Shown: piece by piece, positions 8,637 through 18,661 of the stretch
Layout: each line of letters opens with the position of its first letter
Position numbering within the stretch: position 1 is the first letter of the stretch
From: Silicimonas sp.
Lineage (GTDB): Bacteria; Pseudomonadota; Alphaproteobacteria; Rhodobacterales; Rhodobacteraceae
Length of the DNA: 34,781 nucleotides
Direction: 5' to 3'
Assembly: GCA_013003245.1 (NCBI GenBank)
Contig: JABDJX010000089.1
Span: 1-34,781 of the forward strand
Program-made: the position numbers and the translations under genes
Notes under the pieces: generated by a model
Databases searched by the model: none
The model's input: the letters and a program-made list of their open reading frames with translations, nothing else
Told to the model about the DNA's origin: nothing

Positions 8637-9056
8637 TTAAACGTCGTCGAAATAGAAGTCGAAGTCATACCCAAGCGCAAAACTTGCTGCGCGCCGATGG
8701 TTAAGCACGCCGATCGCAATCGTTTCTGTGGGGTCGTCGTAGCTGCCCGTGACAGAGAATTTTCCCATTCCGGTCCAAGCGCGCAGAAACCTTCACGAAA
8801 CGGTTCAAGCCGCGCCAGAACAGCCGCTATGTGATCGTCGATCGGAGCACCGCGCGGCAGCCCGCTGAAAAGGGACCATCGTGAGAAGCCGTATTTTTCG
8901 CGGTTACCCCCTGAGTGGTTTGTCGTCTTTGTCCCAGCCTTCGTCGGGAGGGTGACCAATCTTAGTGGTCAGTTCGTCGAGGCTGCCATCTCCTGTCACC
9001 GTCACATAGGCATAGTGGTTCGGGTCGCCGTCAACTGGCTTTGGGCGTGTGATCAT
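8637..9056 (-). pseudogene. DUF4279-like gene broken by two compensating frameshifts
   Basis: Reading from an ATG at 9056 that overlaps the murD stop (ATGA), frame one gives [20 protein letters not shown] and continues to WDKDDKPLRG, then stops at a TAA. Removing one G from the GGGGG run continues into GNREKYGFSRWSLFSGLPRG and LARLEPFREGFCALGPEW. Adding one base in the GGGAAAA run near 8756-8763 continues into KFSVTGSYDDPTETIAIG and a natural end FDFYFDDV at 8637. The rebuilt 139-residue product resembles DUF4279 proteins (a W-K motif, then FSRWSL, then a C-terminal LxxDFDxYF-like end). Both breaks lie in homopolymers, so either a real pseudogene or two sequencing errors is possible. The family name is from memory of its pattern. 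Confidence 0.65.
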
Positions 9057-10450
9057 TGCAGGCCCCGCTGCACCTCGGTGATAAAATGTTCTCCACGGCG
9101 CTCGAAGTTGTCGTATTGATCGAAACTCGCGCCAGCGGGGGCCAAAAGGACGGTGTCGCCCGGCTCTGCTTCTGTCATGGCTTCAGCGACGGCAATGGCC
9201 ATCGTGCGACAGACCGCGTGTGGCGTGTTCTTGAGCTCCAGCGCAATCTCGTCTGCCTGCCTGCCGATCACGTAGGCTTTGGTCACATGTGTAAGGTGCG
9301 GCTGCAACGCGCCAAGACCGCCCCCCTTCATCTGACCACCGACGATCCAGCGGATGGATTTGAACGCCGAAAGCGCCTTTGCGGCGGCATCCACGTTGGT
9401 GGCCTTGCTGTCATTTACATAGGTAACGCCATTATATTCGGCGACGATCTGGCTGCGGTGGGGCAGCCCCTCAAAGCTGTGGAAGGCTTGTTCGATAAGC
9501 TTTGGAGCCAAACCAAGTGTCCGCAAAGCAGCCCAGGCAGCACATGCGTTCTGGTGATTATGTTCACCGGGCAGCCCGCGCACGGCGCGCAAGTCAACCG
9601 AGGCGATCTGGCGGGTTTTGCGGTGCTCGGAGAGGAACCCTTTGCGGGCTGTCACAGACCACCCTGTCCCGTCCAGCTTACTGTTCGAGATGCGGATCAC
9701 CCGGTCGTCGCCTGGCCCTTCGCTGAGTTGATTGGCCAGAAAGCGGCCTTCAATCTCGTCCACACCAATCACAGCACGGTCGGGGCCACCTTCGGCAAAA
9801 AGCCTGCGTTTGGCGGCAAAATAGCCGCCCATGCCGCCGTGCCGGTCAAGATGGTCTGGGCTGAGGTTGGTGAACACCGCTACATCGGGGGTCAGCGCAC
9901 GGGCCAGTTCGGTTTGGTATGAGGAGAGTTCAAGCACCACGACGCCGCCGTCTCCGGGGGGGGCGATATCCAGCACGCCGCGGCCGATATTGCCGGCAAG
10001 CTGGCTTTCGCGACCCGCGACGTTCAGGCAATGGTGCAAAAGCGCTGCGGTGGTTGATTTGCCGTTCGAGCCGGTGATCGCGATGACCTTTGGCGGTGTC
10101 TCGAAGTGATCCCATCCGCTGGTGGCCAGCGAGCGGAAGAAGATGCCGATGTCGTTGTCGATGGGCACGCCCGCCTCGACAGCACGTGCCACCCATTGGT
10201 TTGGTTCGGGATATAGGTGCGGGATACCGGGGCTGACAATCATGCTCGCCGCGCCCTCCCATGCCTCGCGCAGCGACAGATCGTACAACGTCAGGCCTTC
10301 GGCCTCGGCTGTTTCGCGCGCCACGACACTGTCATCCCAACACAGCGCGTGGGCCCCGCCTGCAGTCAGCGAGCGTGCGGCAGACAGACCTGATCGGCCA
10401 AGTCCCAGAACAACGATGCGCTGCCCTTTGACGCCTGCGGCTGGGATCAC
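9053..10450 (-). CDS. murD: UDP-N-acetylmuramoylalanine--D-glutamate ligase MurD
   Basis: This 465-residue cytoplasmic ligase adds D-glutamate to UDP-MurNAc-L-Ala. The N-terminal Rossmann-like domain shows [13 protein letters not shown] (about 16-28). The ATP loop is GSNGKST (127-133), followed by the Mur-ligase stretches [24 protein letters not shown] and YVNDSKATN, and a C-terminal [22 protein letters not shown] signature typical of MurD. I chose the GTG at 10450 ([16 protein letters not shown]): it forms a GTGA overlap with the stop of the upstream gene, while the longer reading to 10558 adds residues foreign to MurD. This is the last intact gene of the dcw operon here. Confidence 0.96.
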   Translation of the reverse strand: MIPAAGVKGQRIVVLGLGRSGLSAARSLTAGGAHALCWDDSVVARETAEAEGLTLYDLSLREAWEGAASMIVSPGIPHLYPEPNQWVARAVEAGVPIDNDIGIFFRSLATSGWDHFETPPKVIAITGSNGKSTTAALLHHCLNVAGRESQLAGNIGRGVLDIAPPGDGGVVVLELSSYQTELARALTPDVAVFTNLSPDHLDRHGGMGGYFAAKRRLFAEGGPDRAVIGVDEIEGRFLANQLSEGPGDDRVIRISNSKLDGTGWSVTARKGFLSEHRKTRQIASVDLRAVRGLPGEHNHQNACAAWAALRTLGLAPKLIEQAFHSFEGLPHRSQIVAEYNGVTYVNDSKATNVDAAAKALSAFKSIRWIVGGQMKGGGLGALQPHLTHVTKAYVIGRQADEIALELKNTPHAVCRTMAIAVAEAMTEAEPGDTVLLAPAGASFDQYDNFERRGEHFITEVQRGLQ

Positions 10451-10845
10451 AGACCGGACTCGTCGTCGGCCTCGATCTGACCAGAGATGCGCCGCCAGAG
10501 AATGCCCCAGTACATACCGATGGCCAGTACGACCGACAGCGCGATAAGCGCGATCCACGTCAGCGCTGTCGGGTTGTCGAGGCTGAGCCAGCCGAAATCA
10601 TAAAGGACCCAGACAAGGGCTGCCGAGACCGCAAGAATCAGCGCAACGCCAAGCCGCCCGATGCCGCGAAACACGGCTGTCAGAAAGACGACATAGATCA
10701 CCAGAAGCACGAGGCCGCCAAGAACGATCAGGGGCAGCGAGCCCTCCCAGTTGTCATTCGCCCAGCGGGCGTAATTGAACGACGTTGGATTGTAGGTAAT
10801 CGCCAAAAGGACGAAGGCGAAAAGCCAGCGCAGTAAAAAACCCAT
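10447..10845 (-). CDS. DUF6524-like four-helix membrane protein
   Basis: The 132-residue product has four hydrophobic helices (about 3-20, 39-60, 63-90 and 97-118) and an acidic C-terminus (EADDESGL). The motif [26 protein letters not shown] is what I recall of the DUF6524 family; its function is unknown. It lies inside the dcw operon: 15 bases after the SDR gene's stop and with a GTGA overlap to murD, so it is co-translated with MurD. A link to envelope biogenesis follows only from this position. Confidence 0.8.
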   Translation of the reverse strand: MGFLLRWLFAFVLLAITYNPTSFNYARWANDNWEGSLPLIVLGGLVLLVIYVVFLTAVFRGIGRLGVALILAVSAALVWVLYDFGWLSLDNPTALTWIALIALSVVLAIGMYWGILWRRISGQIEADDESGL

Positions 10846-10860
10846 GTCAATTTCGCCCCT

Positions 10861-11523
10861 TTACCATTCAATTTCCGTGCGTCTTCGGAAGAATTTGCCT
10901 GATGGACCGTCATCGGGCAAGGTGGCAAGCCAAATCGCGGTGTCCGCCCCTTCTTCGGGCGACAGATTTGCCGCATCACCGCCCATTCGGGTACGCACCC
11001 AACCGGGGCACATTGCGTTGATCTTGACGCCTTCGGGCGCTTCGCGGGCTGCCGCAACGGTCAGGGCGTTCAGCGCCGCCTTGGCGACACCATAAGCCCC
11101 CGGCCCGCCCAAGCCCTCGGCAAAACTGCCCCAGCCTGAAGAGACGTTGACGATACGACCATAGCCATTTCGCGTCATGTGCGGCAAAGCTGCACGCATC
11201 AATCGGTAAGGGCCGTGCAGCATGACGCTGAGTGTCAGATCGAAGCGCGCCTCGTTCGAGAAAATTGGGGCTTTGTGAAGAACGCCTGCGTTGTTGACCA
11301 GAACGTCGATCTCTTGGGCCTCTGGTGGAAGAGGCTTGTCGGTATAATCCGAGCCAAGATCACAATAGACAGCTTGGGCGGCGCCCGTTTCGCGCTTTAT
11401 GGCGTCGGCGGCAGACATGTCGCGCATACCGACGATCACATGCAGGCCCTGCTCAACCAGACCACGCGCAATCTCAAAGCCTATGCCGCGGTTGCCGCCT
11501 GTCACAAGCGCTCGCCGCATCAT
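10861..11523 (-). CDS. Short-chain dehydrogenase/reductase (SDR)
   Basis: The 220-residue classical SDR has the NAD(P)-binding loop VTGGNRGIG (about 7-15), VLVNNAGVL, a serine in VNVSSGWGS, and the catalytic pair in AYGVAKAAL (YxxxK), then a family-like [11 protein letters not shown] stretch. The substrate is unknown; the Arg/Asn after the glycine motif is compatible with NADP. The start is one of two consecutive ATG codons, and the first makes an ATGA overlap with the mraY stop. The presence of an SDR between mraY and murD is not part of the canonical dcw order, so it may be a passenger or an envelope-linked enzyme. Confidence 0.9.
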   Translation of the reverse strand: MMRRALVTGGNRGIGFEIARGLVEQGLHVIVGMRDMSAADAIKRETGAAQAVYCDLGSDYTDKPLPPEAQEIDVLVNNAGVLHKAPIFSNEARFDLTLSVMLHGPYRLMRAALPHMTRNGYGRIVNVSSGWGSFAEGLGGPGAYGVAKAALNALTVAAAREAPEGVKINAMCPGWVRTRMGGDAANLSPEEGADTAIWLATLPDDGPSGKFFRRRTEIEW

Positions 11524-12602
11524 CTCACCTTCAGCGTCGCGAGGCCAATCAAAGCGAGAATCAGCGAAATAATCCAGAACCGAATGACGATCTGGCTTTC
11601 GGCCCAGCCGCGTTTTTCAAAGTGGTGGTGGATCGGAGCCATCAGGAACACGCGTTTGCCGGTGGCTTTGAAGTAGGCGACCTGGATGATCACGCTAAGG
11701 GCCTCGACCACGAAAAGGCCGCCTATGATGGCCAAGACGATCTCGTGCTTGGTGGACACTGCGATTGCACCGAGCGCACCACCCAGGGCCAGCGAGCCGG
11801 TGTCGCCCATGAAAACAGCAGCAGGCGGCGCGTTGTACCATAAAAAGCCCAAGCCGCCGCCGATCAGGGCGGCGGCAAAGATCAGGATCTCGCCCGTTCC
11901 CGGCACGTAATTGATGCCAAGATACTGGGTAAAGTCGGTACGGCCCACCGCGTAGGCGATGACGCCAAGCGAGCCCGCAGCGATCATCACCGGCATGATA
12001 GCAAGGCCATCAAGACCGTCTGTCAGGTTGACCGCATTGGCCGATCCGACGATGACGATCATGGTAAACGGAATGAAAAGCAGCCCGAGGTTCAGCAAGG
12101 TGCTGATCACCGGCACCGCCAATTGCCCCTGCAGATCAACGGGATGCATCGCCGTGGCCCAATAGCCTGCAATCCCGGCAATAAGGAACCCTGCAAGAAG
12201 CCGCGCACGCCCCGATACACCTGCGTGGCTGTTGCGGGTGACCTTTTGATAGTCGTCCAGAAAGCCGATGGCGCCAAAGGAGATGGTGACAAACAGCACC
12301 AGCCAGACATAACCGATATCAAGCCGCGCCCACAAAAGCGACGCCGTGACCAGCGCGCCAAGGATCAGCACGCCGCCCATAGTAGGCGTGCCGGCTTTTT
12401 CGGTGATGTGGCTTTCCGGTCCGTCGTCGCGAATGGGCTGGCCGTGTCTTTGACGCTGCCGGAGCAAATTGATCAGCGGTCGCCCAAAGAGAAACCCAAA
12501 GATGAGGGCAGTGAAAAACGCGCCTCCTGCCCGGAAAGTAATGTAGCGAAAAAGGTTGAAAAAATCGCCACCGTCAGAAAAGGCCGTTAACCAATAAAGC
12601 AT
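11520..12602 (-). CDS. mraY: Phospho-N-acetylmuramoyl-pentapeptide transferase MraY
   Basis: The 360-residue polytopic membrane enzyme makes lipid I by transferring phospho-MurNAc-pentapeptide to undecaprenyl phosphate. Visible hallmarks are [16 protein letters not shown] (the DDxxK catalytic Asp pair), [36 protein letters not shown] and the HHHFEKRGW histidine motif near the C-terminus. About ten hydrophobic segments match the family. The ATG at 12602 gives the usual [12 protein letters not shown]; a TTG two codons upstream overlaps the murF stop (TTGA) and is a less likely start. Confidence 0.97.
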   Translation of the reverse strand: MLYWLTAFSDGGDFFNLFRYITFRAGGAFFTALIFGFLFGRPLINLLRQRQRHGQPIRDDGPESHITEKAGTPTMGGVLILGALVTASLLWARLDIGYVWLVLFVTISFGAIGFLDDYQKVTRNSHAGVSGRARLLAGFLIAGIAGYWATAMHPVDLQGQLAVPVISTLLNLGLLFIPFTMIVIVGSANAVNLTDGLDGLAIMPVMIAAGSLGVIAYAVGRTDFTQYLGINYVPGTGEILIFAAALIGGGLGFLWYNAPPAAVFMGDTGSLALGGALGAIAVSTKHEIVLAIIGGLFVVEALSVIIQVAYFKATGKRVFLMAPIHHHFEKRGWAESQIVIRFWIISLILALIGLATLKVR

Positions 12603-12604
12603 GC

Positions 12605-14041
12605 TCAATGCGTTCCTTCTGCTTCCCGGGCCAGCGCTTTGAGAGCACTCACCACAAGACTTACCTTCGACCCCTTTGATCCTTTGACCAGCACCACGTC
12701 GCCTGCGTCGATAAGTCGATGTGCGTCCTCACCCAATTCTTGCGCGGTGTCCACAGCACGCCCACGTTTCTCAAGCGGCAAGGCCTCATAAAGCGCCCGC
12801 ATCCGCGGTCCGACACAATGCACACGGTCGACAGCAGCCATCGCGGGCAGATCAGCAACGGCTGCATGCAGCGCCTCTTCGTCCGATCCCAACTCAAGCA
12901 TATCGCCCAGGATCGCGATGCGGCGGCCCTTTGCGATGCGGCCTTGGCCGCACTCGGGCTCGATGGCCGCCAGAACCTCTAATGCCGCTGCCAATGAGGC
13001 GGGGTTTGCGTTGAACGCGTCGTCGATCAACTGGAATGCGTGGTCTTCGACCGGGTCAAGCATGATCCGCTTACGCAGACCGCGCCCCGCAGGCGCGCGC
13101 CATGTGGCAATATCGCAGGCCGCGACGCCGGTGTCTGCGCCAACCAGATGTGCCACGCCATAGACGGCCAGCGCGTTCATCGCAAAGTGCCTGCCCGGCG
13201 CGCCAACTTTGAAAAGAAACTGCGTTCCGGCGAAATGCCCTTCGACCACGGAAGTATCTGCCGTCAAGATGATCTTGTCGGCGCGCAGGGCCGCATCGGC
13301 GTGTTCACCAAATCCAAAGCGATGTGCGGCGAATTCCTTGGCGACGGCGTTCAGAAGTGGTGCCGTTTCAATGTCGGCGTTGAAAAGCGCTGTTCCGCCG
13401 TCCTCCAGTCCCTCAAAGATCGACGCCTTCTCATAGGCGATGCCCTCGACGCTCTTAAACGCCGCAAGATGGGCCGCGGCAACGGTGGTGACAACGGCAA
13501 CATGCGGACGGGTCAACCGCGCCAAGGGGGAGATTTCACCCGGCGCGTTCATCCCGATCTCGATCACGGCAAAGTCCGTCTCACGGGGCATGCGCGCAAG
13601 TGTGAGCGGTACGCCCCAATGGTTGTTGTAGCTCGCCTCGGCAATGTGGGTTTTACCTTGGTGACCCAGCACATGACCCAGCATTTCCTTGGTTGAAGTC
13701 TTGCCGGCCGACCCGGTGATGGCGATCACTTGCGCTTGGGTCCGCGCGCGGGCAGCGGCACCCAAACGCTCCAGCCCTGCCAGCACGTCGTCAACGATCA
13801 AAAGTGGCGCATCATCGGCGACGCCATCTGGCACGTGAGAGACCAAGGCAGCGGCGGCCCCTTTCGCAAAGGCTCCCGCGACAAAGTCGTGCCCGTCACG
13901 CTCGGCTTTGAGGGCCACGAAAAGATCGCCGGGCTTGAGCGTGCGTGTATCAATCGACACGCCCGAAGCTTCCCAATCGCCACCCTGCGTGCGACCACCT
14001 GTTGCCTCAAGGGCGTCCGCAGAGGTCCAGAGCGCGGTCAT
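12605..14041 (-). CDS. murF: UDP-MurNAc-tripeptide--D-alanyl-D-alanine ligase MurF
   Basis: The 478-residue ligase adds D-Ala-D-Ala to the UDP-MurNAc-tripeptide. The ATP loop is GSAGKTS (110-116). MurF-type segments follow: [53 protein letters not shown] and GDMLELG. The length is normal. Its ATG forms an ATGA overlap with the murE stop, and its stop lies three bases before the mraY ATG at 12602, keeping the operon tightly packed. Confidence 0.97.
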   Translation of the reverse strand: MTALWTSADALEATGGRTQGGDWEASGVSIDTRTLKPGDLFVALKAERDGHDFVAGAFAKGAAAALVSHVPDGVADDAPLLIVDDVLAGLERLGAAARARTQAQVIAITGSAGKTSTKEMLGHVLGHQGKTHIAEASYNNHWGVPLTLARMPRETDFAVIEIGMNAPGEISPLARLTRPHVAVVTTVAAAHLAAFKSVEGIAYEKASIFEGLEDGGTALFNADIETAPLLNAVAKEFAAHRFGFGEHADAALRADKIILTADTSVVEGHFAGTQFLFKVGAPGRHFAMNALAVYGVAHLVGADTGVAACDIATWRAPAGRGLRKRIMLDPVEDHAFQLIDDAFNANPASLAAALEVLAAIEPECGQGRIAKGRRIAILGDMLELGSDEEALHAAVADLPAMAAVDRVHCVGPRMRALYEALPLEKRGRAVDTAQELGEDAHRLIDAGDVVLVKGSKGSKVSLVVSALKALAREAEGTH

Positions 14042-15540
14042 AGGCCTTTGCCATCAAGGGCCGCCACGGCCACGCTTGCCTGTTCCACGTCATCAAAGGG
14101 CAACGTCACATCGCCAATCACCTGCCCGCTTTCGTGACCCTTTCCGGCAATCAAAAGCGTATCACCGGGAGACAGCGCATCTACCGCGCGCAAGATCGCC
14201 TCGGCCCTGTCGCCGACCTCGGAAATATCCGCAGAGCCTTTGCGCGCTCCGGCCAAAACCTGCGCCCGGATCAGGTCAGGGTCTTCCGAGCGCGGATTGT
14301 CATCGGTGACGAACACCTGATCCGCGTAATCCGCCGCCGCGCGGCCCATCAAGGGGCGCTTGCTTGTGTCACGGTCCCCGCCTGCGCCGAAAGCCACGAC
14401 CAACCGGCCCAGAACATGGGGTCTGAGCGCTTTGAGCGCGGTGGCCAAAGCCTCGGGCGTGTGGGCGTAATCGACAAAGACCGTCGCCTGATTATCGCGC
14501 CGTGCCGCCAGTTGCATGCGCCCTCGGACGGTCTGCAAAAGGTGCAGCGTATCGAACGTCTCTTCCGGGTCAGAGCCGGTGGCAATGCAAAGTCCTGCCG
14601 CCATCAAAGCGTTCTCTGCCTGAAAGCCACCGATCAGCGCAAGCCGCGCCTGCCGGATCTGACCGCCCCATTCAAAGCGCAACTCTTGGCCTGTCGCATC
14701 AAAGCGCTGCCCGCGGATGCGCAAGGCAGCATCCTGATCGCGTCCTACGGTCAACACATCCTGGCCACGGTCCGCTGCAACCTCGGCCATACGCGGGCCC
14801 CATGGATCGTCGATGTTGATTACAGCCGTGCCATCTTCGGACAGAACACGGTTGAAAAGCCCTGCTTTGGCAGCAAAATAATCCTCAAAATCAGCGTGAT
14901 AATCCAAATGATCCTGACTTAGGTTGGTAAATCCTGCCGCCAGCAAACGCACCGCATCAACCCGCCGCTGCGCCAACCCGTGGCTGGAAGCTTCCATCGC
15001 CGCGTGGGTGATCCCGGCATCTGCCATCTCGGCCAAAGCGCGGTGCAACGTGATCGGCTCGGGCGTGGTGTGCTGTAAAGGGGCGGTGAACGCGCCTTCA
15101 ATACCCGTGGTCCCGATGTTGACTGCCTCGGCCCCCATTTCAATCCAAAGCTGGCGGGTGAACGTCGCCACACTGGTTTTGCCATTGGTGCCGGTGACCG
15201 CCACCTGAATTTCGGGTTGCGCTTCAAACCAAAGGGCCGCTGAAAACGCCAGGGCCTCGCGCGGGTCCTCGACCACCACCAATGCAGCATCGCTCTCGGC
15301 CAACACATCAGCCGCGATTGCAGCGCCTTCCGGGTCGGTCAGAACCGCAGCCGCCTTCATCCGCAAAGCGTATTGAATGAACTCACCGCCGTGCACCTTG
15401 GTGCCCGGCAAGGCGGCAAACAAATGGCCCTCTTTCACGTTCCGGCTGTCGACCGAAAGGCCCGTCACCCGCACCTCTCCCGCCGTTTTGGCAGTCAGCC
15501 CGAGCTCGGCCAGTGTGCGTGTCTTTGCTCGGGTTTGCAT
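14038..15540 (-). CDS. murE: UDP-MurNAc-L-alanyl-D-glutamate--meso-DAP ligase MurE
   Basis: The 500-residue ligase adds the third stem-peptide residue. The N-terminal domain has the VDSRNVKEGHLFAAL signature (about 30-44). The ATP loop is GTNGKTS (117-123), then TTPEP, NLSQDHLDYH and FVDYAHTPEAL. The DNPR motif at 414-417 (TDDNPRSED) is the known marker for meso-diaminopimelate rather than lysine, which fits Gram-negative peptidoglycan. The ATG at 15540 lies 24 bases after the ftsI stop. The stop overlaps the murF start by four bases. Confidence 0.97.
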   Translation of the reverse strand: MQTRAKTRTLAELGLTAKTAGEVRVTGLSVDSRNVKEGHLFAALPGTKVHGGEFIQYALRMKAAAVLTDPEGAAIAADVLAESDAALVVVEDPREALAFSAALWFEAQPEIQVAVTGTNGKTSVATFTRQLWIEMGAEAVNIGTTGIEGAFTAPLQHTTPEPITLHRALAEMADAGITHAAMEASSHGLAQRRVDAVRLLAAGFTNLSQDHLDYHADFEDYFAAKAGLFNRVLSEDGTAVINIDDPWGPRMAEVAADRGQDVLTVGRDQDAALRIRGQRFDATGQELRFEWGGQIRQARLALIGGFQAENALMAAGLCIATGSDPEETFDTLHLLQTVRGRMQLAARRDNQATVFVDYAHTPEALATALKALRPHVLGRLVVAFGAGGDRDTSKRPLMGRAAADYADQVFVTDDNPRSEDPDLIRAQVLAGARKGSADISEVGDRAEAILRAVDALSPGDTLLIAGKGHESGQVIGDVTLPFDDVEQASVAVAALDGKGL

Positions 15541-15564
15541 GGAAACTGCCTCGTTTGTTGCCTG

Positions 15565-17346
15565 TCAGTTGCGTGCCAGTGTTACACTTGCTGCGGTCTT
15601 GGGTTCAACATCTGGTGCCAATCCCAAAAGCGGGGCGATCCGGCGAATGACCTCTGCTGCGACGGGCACAGCCGTCCAACCGGCCGTGCGACGCGGCTCG
15701 CGCCCGCTGGTTTCCACCGGCTCGTCAAGGCTCACAACCAGAACATAGGCCGGATCATCAGCCGGGAAAACGCTGGCGAACGTCGCGATCACCTTGTCTT
15801 CATAGTACCCGCCCTGCGGCTTGGGCTTGTCTGCCGTACCAGTCTTGCCTGCCACCTGATAGCCCGCAACCTCTCCAAGCGATGCCGTGCCGCGTGTGAC
15901 GACTGCGCGCAGGAAATCGCGCATCTGCTTGCTGGTATTTTCGCTCAGGACCCGTTCGCCGATCGCTGGAGTGTCGCGTTTCAGCAGCGTGGGAGTGACC
16001 TTGGTGCCGCCATTCAAAAGCGTGGCATAGGCGGTTGCGAGATGCAGCGGAGACGCCGACATGCCGTGGCCGTAAGAGATTGTCATGGAATGGATTTCCG
16101 ACCATTTCTTTGGCAACAGCGGGCGCGCACCGGGCGCTTCGATCAACTCGACAGATGTGGGTGTCAGAAGCCCAAGGTCATAAAGAAAGTTCTGCTGGCG
16201 CTCTGCCCCGATCATCATTGCAATCCGCGCGGTCCCCACGTTCGAGGATTCAACGATCACGTCTTCCACGATCAGCGCTTTTCCATGATCGCGAAAATCG
16301 CGAATGCGGTGCTTGCCCCACTTGAGAGGCCCGGTTGTGTCGATCCACGTGGTCCTGCTGACAAGGCGTTCTTCGATGGCCTGCGCGGTGGTAAAGATTT
16401 TGAAAGTTGATCCAAGCTCGTAAAGCCCCTGAACCGCGCGATTGAAAAGCGGGCTGTCGCCCTGATCACCATTTGTCAGGGGGCGTGGGCGGTCGTTGGG
16501 GTCAAAGTCCGGCAGGCTGGCCAGCGAAATGATCTCGCCGGTCTTTACATCCATCAAAACGGCAGCCGCGCCTTTAGCGCTCATCAAGCGCATACCGCCT
16601 GCAAGCACGCGCTCGACCGCCGCCTGCACCGTCAGATCAAGCGAAAGCGTCAAAGGCACATCGCCCCGGCCCGGATCGCGCAGTTCTTCGTCCAACGCTT
16701 TTTCTACGCCCGCCACACCGATCACCTCGGCCGATGAAACCCCTTCGCGGCCAAACCCGGCACCACCCAAGACATGCGCGGCGAGATGCCCGTTGGGATA
16801 AAGCCGCATCTCGCGCGGTCCAAACAGCAAACCCGGCTCGCCAATATCGTGCACAGCTTGCTGCTGCTCTGGGCTGATCCGACGCTTGATCCAGATGAAC
16901 TTGCGCTTGCCGGTGAATTGGCGCGTCAGTTTCTCCTCGTCGGGGTCAGGAAAGATTTTGACCAGTTGCTTGGCCGCGCGACGCGGTTCGATCATTTGCG
17001 GCGGCTGCGCGTAAAGCGAGTGCGTCGTCAGATTCGTTGCCAGCAAGCGCCCGTTGCGGTCGGTGATGTCAGCGCGAGCCGCCACGATCTGAGCGCCAGA
17101 GGCCGCCGCACGCGGCTCGGCGGGATCAGAAGCGGCGATGAACGACATTTTCAACCCGACCATGCAGAAAGCACAAAGGAACACGACGCCCAACACCAAT
17201 AGCCGCCCTTCCGCCCGCTGTCGGTCCTCGTCGCGGGTGGATTCGTGGCGCGCCTCAAGGTTCTCGCGCTCAATCGCGTCCGGATTCTCACCGTCACGAC
17301 GCGCGGCCAGAATGCGCGCCAATGGGCGAAGCGGGGCGCGCGTCAT
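15565..17346 (-). CDS. ftsI: Septal peptidoglycan transpeptidase FtsI (PBP3)
   Basis: This 593-residue class B penicillin-binding protein cross-links septal peptidoglycan. A charged cytoplasmic tail of about 47 residues precedes one transmembrane helix (about 49-68, LLVLGVVFLCAFCMVGLKMS). The periplasmic pedestal starts with ITDRNGRLLATNL. The catalytic triad motifs are S313-T-F-K316, SSN at 367-369 and KTGT at 501-504, all intact. The ATG makes an ATGA overlap with the ftsL stop, consistent with assembly of the FtsL-FtsI divisome subcomplex. Confidence 0.97.
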   Translation of the reverse strand: MTRAPLRPLARILAARRDGENPDAIERENLEARHESTRDEDRQRAEGRLLVLGVVFLCAFCMVGLKMSFIAASDPAEPRAAASGAQIVAARADITDRNGRLLATNLTTHSLYAQPPQMIEPRRAAKQLVKIFPDPDEEKLTRQFTGKRKFIWIKRRISPEQQQAVHDIGEPGLLFGPREMRLYPNGHLAAHVLGGAGFGREGVSSAEVIGVAGVEKALDEELRDPGRGDVPLTLSLDLTVQAAVERVLAGGMRLMSAKGAAAVLMDVKTGEIISLASLPDFDPNDRPRPLTNGDQGDSPLFNRAVQGLYELGSTFKIFTTAQAIEERLVSRTTWIDTTGPLKWGKHRIRDFRDHGKALIVEDVIVESSNVGTARIAMMIGAERQQNFLYDLGLLTPTSVELIEAPGARPLLPKKWSEIHSMTISYGHGMSASPLHLATAYATLLNGGTKVTPTLLKRDTPAIGERVLSENTSKQMRDFLRAVVTRGTASLGEVAGYQVAGKTGTADKPKPQGGYYEDKVIATFASVFPADDPAYVLVVSLDEPVETSGREPRRTAGWTAVPVAAEVIRRIAPLLGLAPDVEPKTAASVTLARN

Positions 17347-17669
17347 TCAGCCACCTCGCGATCCATGACTTCGATCGGGTTTTCAACGGGATAGGTGATC
17401 TGGTCAATCTCGCCAAAATGATCAGGGCGCAGCGGCAAAAGACCAAGGCTATCAAAGTTCAAATCCGCAAGATCGGCCAACCGCTCTGGCCGGTTGAGAT
17501 AGGCCCATTCAGCGCGCAAAACACCAGCACGCTCGCGCAGATCAGCGATTTCGGCGCGCAGCGTCTTTACCTCGCGCAGGCTGGCTTGGGTTTCATAGTT
17601 CTGGCGGTAGGCCCAGACGGCCAGTGCCATGACGGCCAATGCGCTGACGACGTAAAAGACTGATTTCAT
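17343..17669 (-). CDS. ftsL: Cell division protein FtsL
   Basis: The 108-residue bitopic protein has a transmembrane helix at the very N-terminus (about 3-21, [19 protein letters not shown]), followed by a coiled-coil-like stretch rich in Leu, Arg and Glu ([27 protein letters not shown]) and the [14 protein letters not shown] segment typical of FtsL in this group. FtsL works with FtsB and FtsQ to activate FtsWI at the septum. Both ends overlap neighbours by four bases (ATGA), between rsmH and ftsI as in the canonical dcw order. Confidence 0.93.
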   Translation of the reverse strand: MKSVFYVVSALAVMALAVWAYRQNYETQASLREVKTLRAEIADLRERAGVLRAEWAYLNRPERLADLADLNFDSLGLLPLRPDHFGEIDQITYPVENPIEVMDREVAE

Positions 17670-18658
17670 GATATTTCCACCACTTTGGGCATCCCCAGTT
17701 TCGTTCTGTCGACGGCGCTTGCAGGCACATCCGTACGACGCCCAACGCGCAATTTAGCCGAGCGCGCGCGCGGGTTGCGGCGCACTTCCGCCTCTGATGG
17801 CGCAATCGCCTTGTTGCGCGCTTCAAACCTTGGCGCATCGGCCACAACTTCGGGCGCATAACGACTGCCGCCCCCGGTTTTGCCGGAGCGTGCCTGAAAA
17901 AATCGTTTGATGATCCGGTCTTCCAGCGAATGAAAGCTGACAACCGCAAGCCAGCCGCCCGGCGCCAAAGCACGCTCAGCTGCCTCAAGCCCCTCGACCA
18001 ATTGACCAAATTCGTCGTTCACCGCGATCCGCAGTGCCTGAAAGGTGCGCGTGGCCGGATGACTTTGCCCCGGCTTTGCGCGCGGCAGAACAGCCTCGAC
18101 AATCCGGACGAGGGCTCCGGTTGTCTCGATTGGCGTGTCCTGCCGCCCCTTCACGATGGCCGACGCAATTCTGCGCGCCGCCCGCTCCTCACCATAGTGG
18201 TAAAGGATATCCGCCAGCACAGCCTCTGAGGCGTCTGACACAAGATCTGCGGCTGATACGCCGCTTTGGCTCATCCGCATATCCAGCGGACCATCACCCA
18301 TAAAAGAAAACCCACGCTCTGCCTGATCAAGCTGCATGGAGGAAACGCCAAGGTCCAGAACAACGCCATCAAGCGGCGCATCGGCGTACTGGTCGAGGTC
18401 GGAAAACGTGCCCTCAACCAGTGTCAGGCGGTCGCCATAGTCACGCGCCCACGCGTCAGCCATGTCAAAAATCACCGGATCGCGATCCACGCCGATCACC
18501 TGCTCTGCGCCTGCCGCCAACAGTCCCCGCGCATATCCGCCCGCCCCGAAGGTGCCATCAAGCCAGGTGCCGTGCACAGGCGCGCAGGCCTCGATTATGG
18601 CATCCAAAAGAACCGGGATATGAGGCGGATCGCCTTGCACGCGGGCAGCTGGGGACAT
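17666..18658 (-). CDS. rsmH: 16S rRNA (cytosine-1402-N4)-methyltransferase RsmH
   Basis: The 330-residue SAM-dependent enzyme methylates C1402 in the ribosomal P-site. The motifs [28 protein letters not shown] (SAM loop), [36 protein letters not shown] and [17 protein letters not shown] are classic for RsmH/MraW. The ATG at 18658 lies three bases after the mraZ stop; its stop overlaps the ftsL start by four bases. Confidence 0.97.
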   Translation of the reverse strand: MSPAARVQGDPPHIPVLLDAIIEACAPVHGTWLDGTFGAGGYARGLLAAGAEQVIGVDRDPVIFDMADAWARDYGDRLTLVEGTFSDLDQYADAPLDGVVLDLGVSSMQLDQAERGFSFMGDGPLDMRMSQSGVSAADLVSDASEAVLADILYHYGEERAARRIASAIVKGRQDTPIETTGALVRIVEAVLPRAKPGQSHPATRTFQALRIAVNDEFGQLVEGLEAAERALAPGGWLAVVSFHSLEDRIIKRFFQARSGKTGGGSRYAPEVVADAPRFEARNKAIAPSEAEVRRNPRARSAKLRVGRRTDVPASAVDRTKLGMPKVVEIS

Positions 18659-18661
18659 AGC

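Noticed and set aside
8624-8959. 111-residue minus-strand protein taken as a gene of its own
   Set aside because: Only its middle part is coding-like. Joined with segments in another frame it forms one DUF4279-like pseudogene ending at 8637.
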